Assembly: GCF_000744815.1 (NCBI RefSeq)
Contig: NZ_JQMQ01000005.1
Span: 5,971,801-6,035,800 of the forward strand
Direction of reading: 5' to 3'
DNA from: Phaeacidiphilus oryzae TH49
GTDB taxonomy: Bacteria > Actinomycetota > Actinomycetes > Streptomycetales > Streptomycetaceae
DNA length: 64,000 nt
Positions 63,399 through 64,000 of the stretch are shown piece after piece; positions within the stretch are counted from its first letter, which is position 1, and each line of letters starts with the position of its first letter. The notes below the pieces were generated by a model, which ran no database searches, was not told where the DNA came from, and saw only the letters and a program-made list of their open reading frames with translations. The position numbers and the translations under genes were made by a program.

Positions 63399-64000
63399 AT
63401 GGTGGGACGACGGGAAGAGATCCTGGACGCCGCCCTGGCCGTCGCGGACGAGCAGGGGCTGGACGCGGTCTCCATGCGGGCCGTGGCCGATCGGGTCGGA
63501 GTGACACCGATGGCGCTGTATCGGCATGTCAGCGGGAAGGCCGAGCTGCTGGACGGCATGCTGGGCCGCCTCCTCGCGGCGCTGCTGCCGACCCCGACGA
63601 AGGCCGCGAACGCCGCTGACTCCCCGCCCGCCGGGTGGAAGGGGCGCCTTCGCGCGTTCGCCCTCGCCTTCCGGGAGGTGACGCGGCGACACCCGTGGTC
63701 CGCCCAGTTGCTCTTCTCGCGGCCGGCGGTGACCCCGGACGCGGTACGCGTCGTCGACCTGATCTACACCGCGCTGCTGGAGGCCGGCGTGCCGGAGTGC
63801 GAAGTGCCCCGCCTGGAGCGGATGGTGAGCACTTTCGTGATCGGCTTCACCGCCTCCGAGGCCTCCGGCCGCTTCGGCGCCGGAAGCCTCGACCCGCGCG
63901 GCCGCCGCGGCCGGCTGCCGGAGGGGGAACTCCCCGGCCATGGTGCGCTCGCCCACTGGCTGGACCGGCCCGTCGACTACGCCGCCGAGTTCGACGCCGA
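63399..64000 (+). CDS. TetR-family regulator, cut by the right window edge
   Basis: At least 200 residues. The HTH reads MVGRREEILDAALAVADEQG, LDAVSMRAVADRVGVTPMAL, YRHVSGKAELLDGM. The ligand domain starts RLRAFALAFREVTRRHPWSA and includes LERMVSTFVIGFTASEASGR. It is similar to TetR proteins with a TetR_C-type domain for drug-like ligands. It is divergent from the ABC-2 exporter, making it the likely local repressor. The ATG is at 63399; the C-terminus is outside the window. Confidence 0.9.
   Translation, partial: MVGRREEILDAALAVADEQGLDAVSMRAVADRVGVTPMALYRHVSGKAELLDGMLGRLLAALLPTPTKAANAADSPPAGWKGRLRAFALAFREVTRRHPWSAQLLFSRPAVTPDAVRVVDLIYTALLEAGVPECEVPRLERMVSTFVIGFTASEASGRFGAGSLDPRGRRGRLPEGELPGHGALAHWLDRPVDYAAEFDA

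Overview
The window is very GC-rich DNA with actinobacterial codon usage, frequent GTG starts and ATGA/GTGA/TGATG gene overlaps. F420-type oxidoreductases, XRE regulators with a DUF5753-type partner domain, a WhiJ-like small protein/HTH pair and a Tad (Flp) pilus locus with a LysM-BTAD regulator point to a chromosome of the Streptomycetaceae (Streptomyces, Kitasatospora, Streptacidiphilus or a close relative). No rRNA, tRNA, CRISPR array or biosynthetic gene cluster was found.

Region 1 (1 to about 15,465) is the right part of an integrative element whose left end lies outside the window. A minus-strand, translationally coupled operon encodes a type IV-secretion-like conjugation machine: VirB2-like pilin (9389-9736), multi-TM VirB6/TrbL-like protein, PrgI-like membrane protein, VirB4-like ATPase, VirD4-like coupling ATPase, a replication-relaxation-type protein (frame broken) and a lytic transglycosylase/NlpC-P60 wall hydrolase. 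Beyond a divergent regulatory gap lie a DNA methyltransferase with a catalytically degenerate partner, and a large serine recombinase that carries an IS5-type transposase N-terminal domain. The recombinase abuts the right attachment junction. The element sits inside a dihydropyrimidinase/D-hydantoinase gene, cut at the codons around the metal-bridging lysine, and the last ~31 codons of the recombinase reading frame run into this chromosomal DNA.

Region 2 (15,465-28,400) is chromosomal. It holds the 3' part of the hydantoinase gene, a second short hydantoinase remnant, an isochorismatase-fold protein divergent from a MarR regulator, a FUSC-type exporter, HxlR, XRE/MmyB and WYL regulators with partner enzymes (aldo/keto reductase, VOC protein), and an F420-type oxidoreductase followed by an NCS1 nucleobase/hydantoin transporter. 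The last two were probably neighbours of the interrupted hydantoinase in a pyrimidine/hydantoin catabolic group.

Region 3 (28,400-44,500) is ordinary chromosome: YceI, a CitE-like DUF6986 protein, an XRE regulator with its small partner, an S9 peptidase, a SGNH hydrolase and a KstR-like TetR gene (both frame-broken), a Rieske lipoprotein, TesB thioesterase, a PPOX-fold protein behind a KstR-like box, a DMT exporter preceded by a 14-codon leader ORF ending in Pro-Pro-Pro, an ArsB-like permease, an MBL hydrolase and a MaoC protein.

Region 4 (44,592-61,651) is one co-directional Tad/Flp pilus locus: two caspase-fold proteins that have lost catalytic residues at its borders, secreted proteins, SAF/CpaB, TadZ-like, CpaF, TadB, TadC, Flp pilin, TadE/TadG-like minor pilins and a 1270-residue membrane LysM-BTAD protein. 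Region 5 is a two-gene ABC-2 transporter divergent from a TetR gene that runs off the right edge.

Five genes (near 2.2, 35.7, 37.4, 49.6 and 61.0 kb) are broken, each in the sense of one missing base in a C/G-rich stretch. This suggests consensus indel errors and should be resolved before any of them is called a pseudogene.
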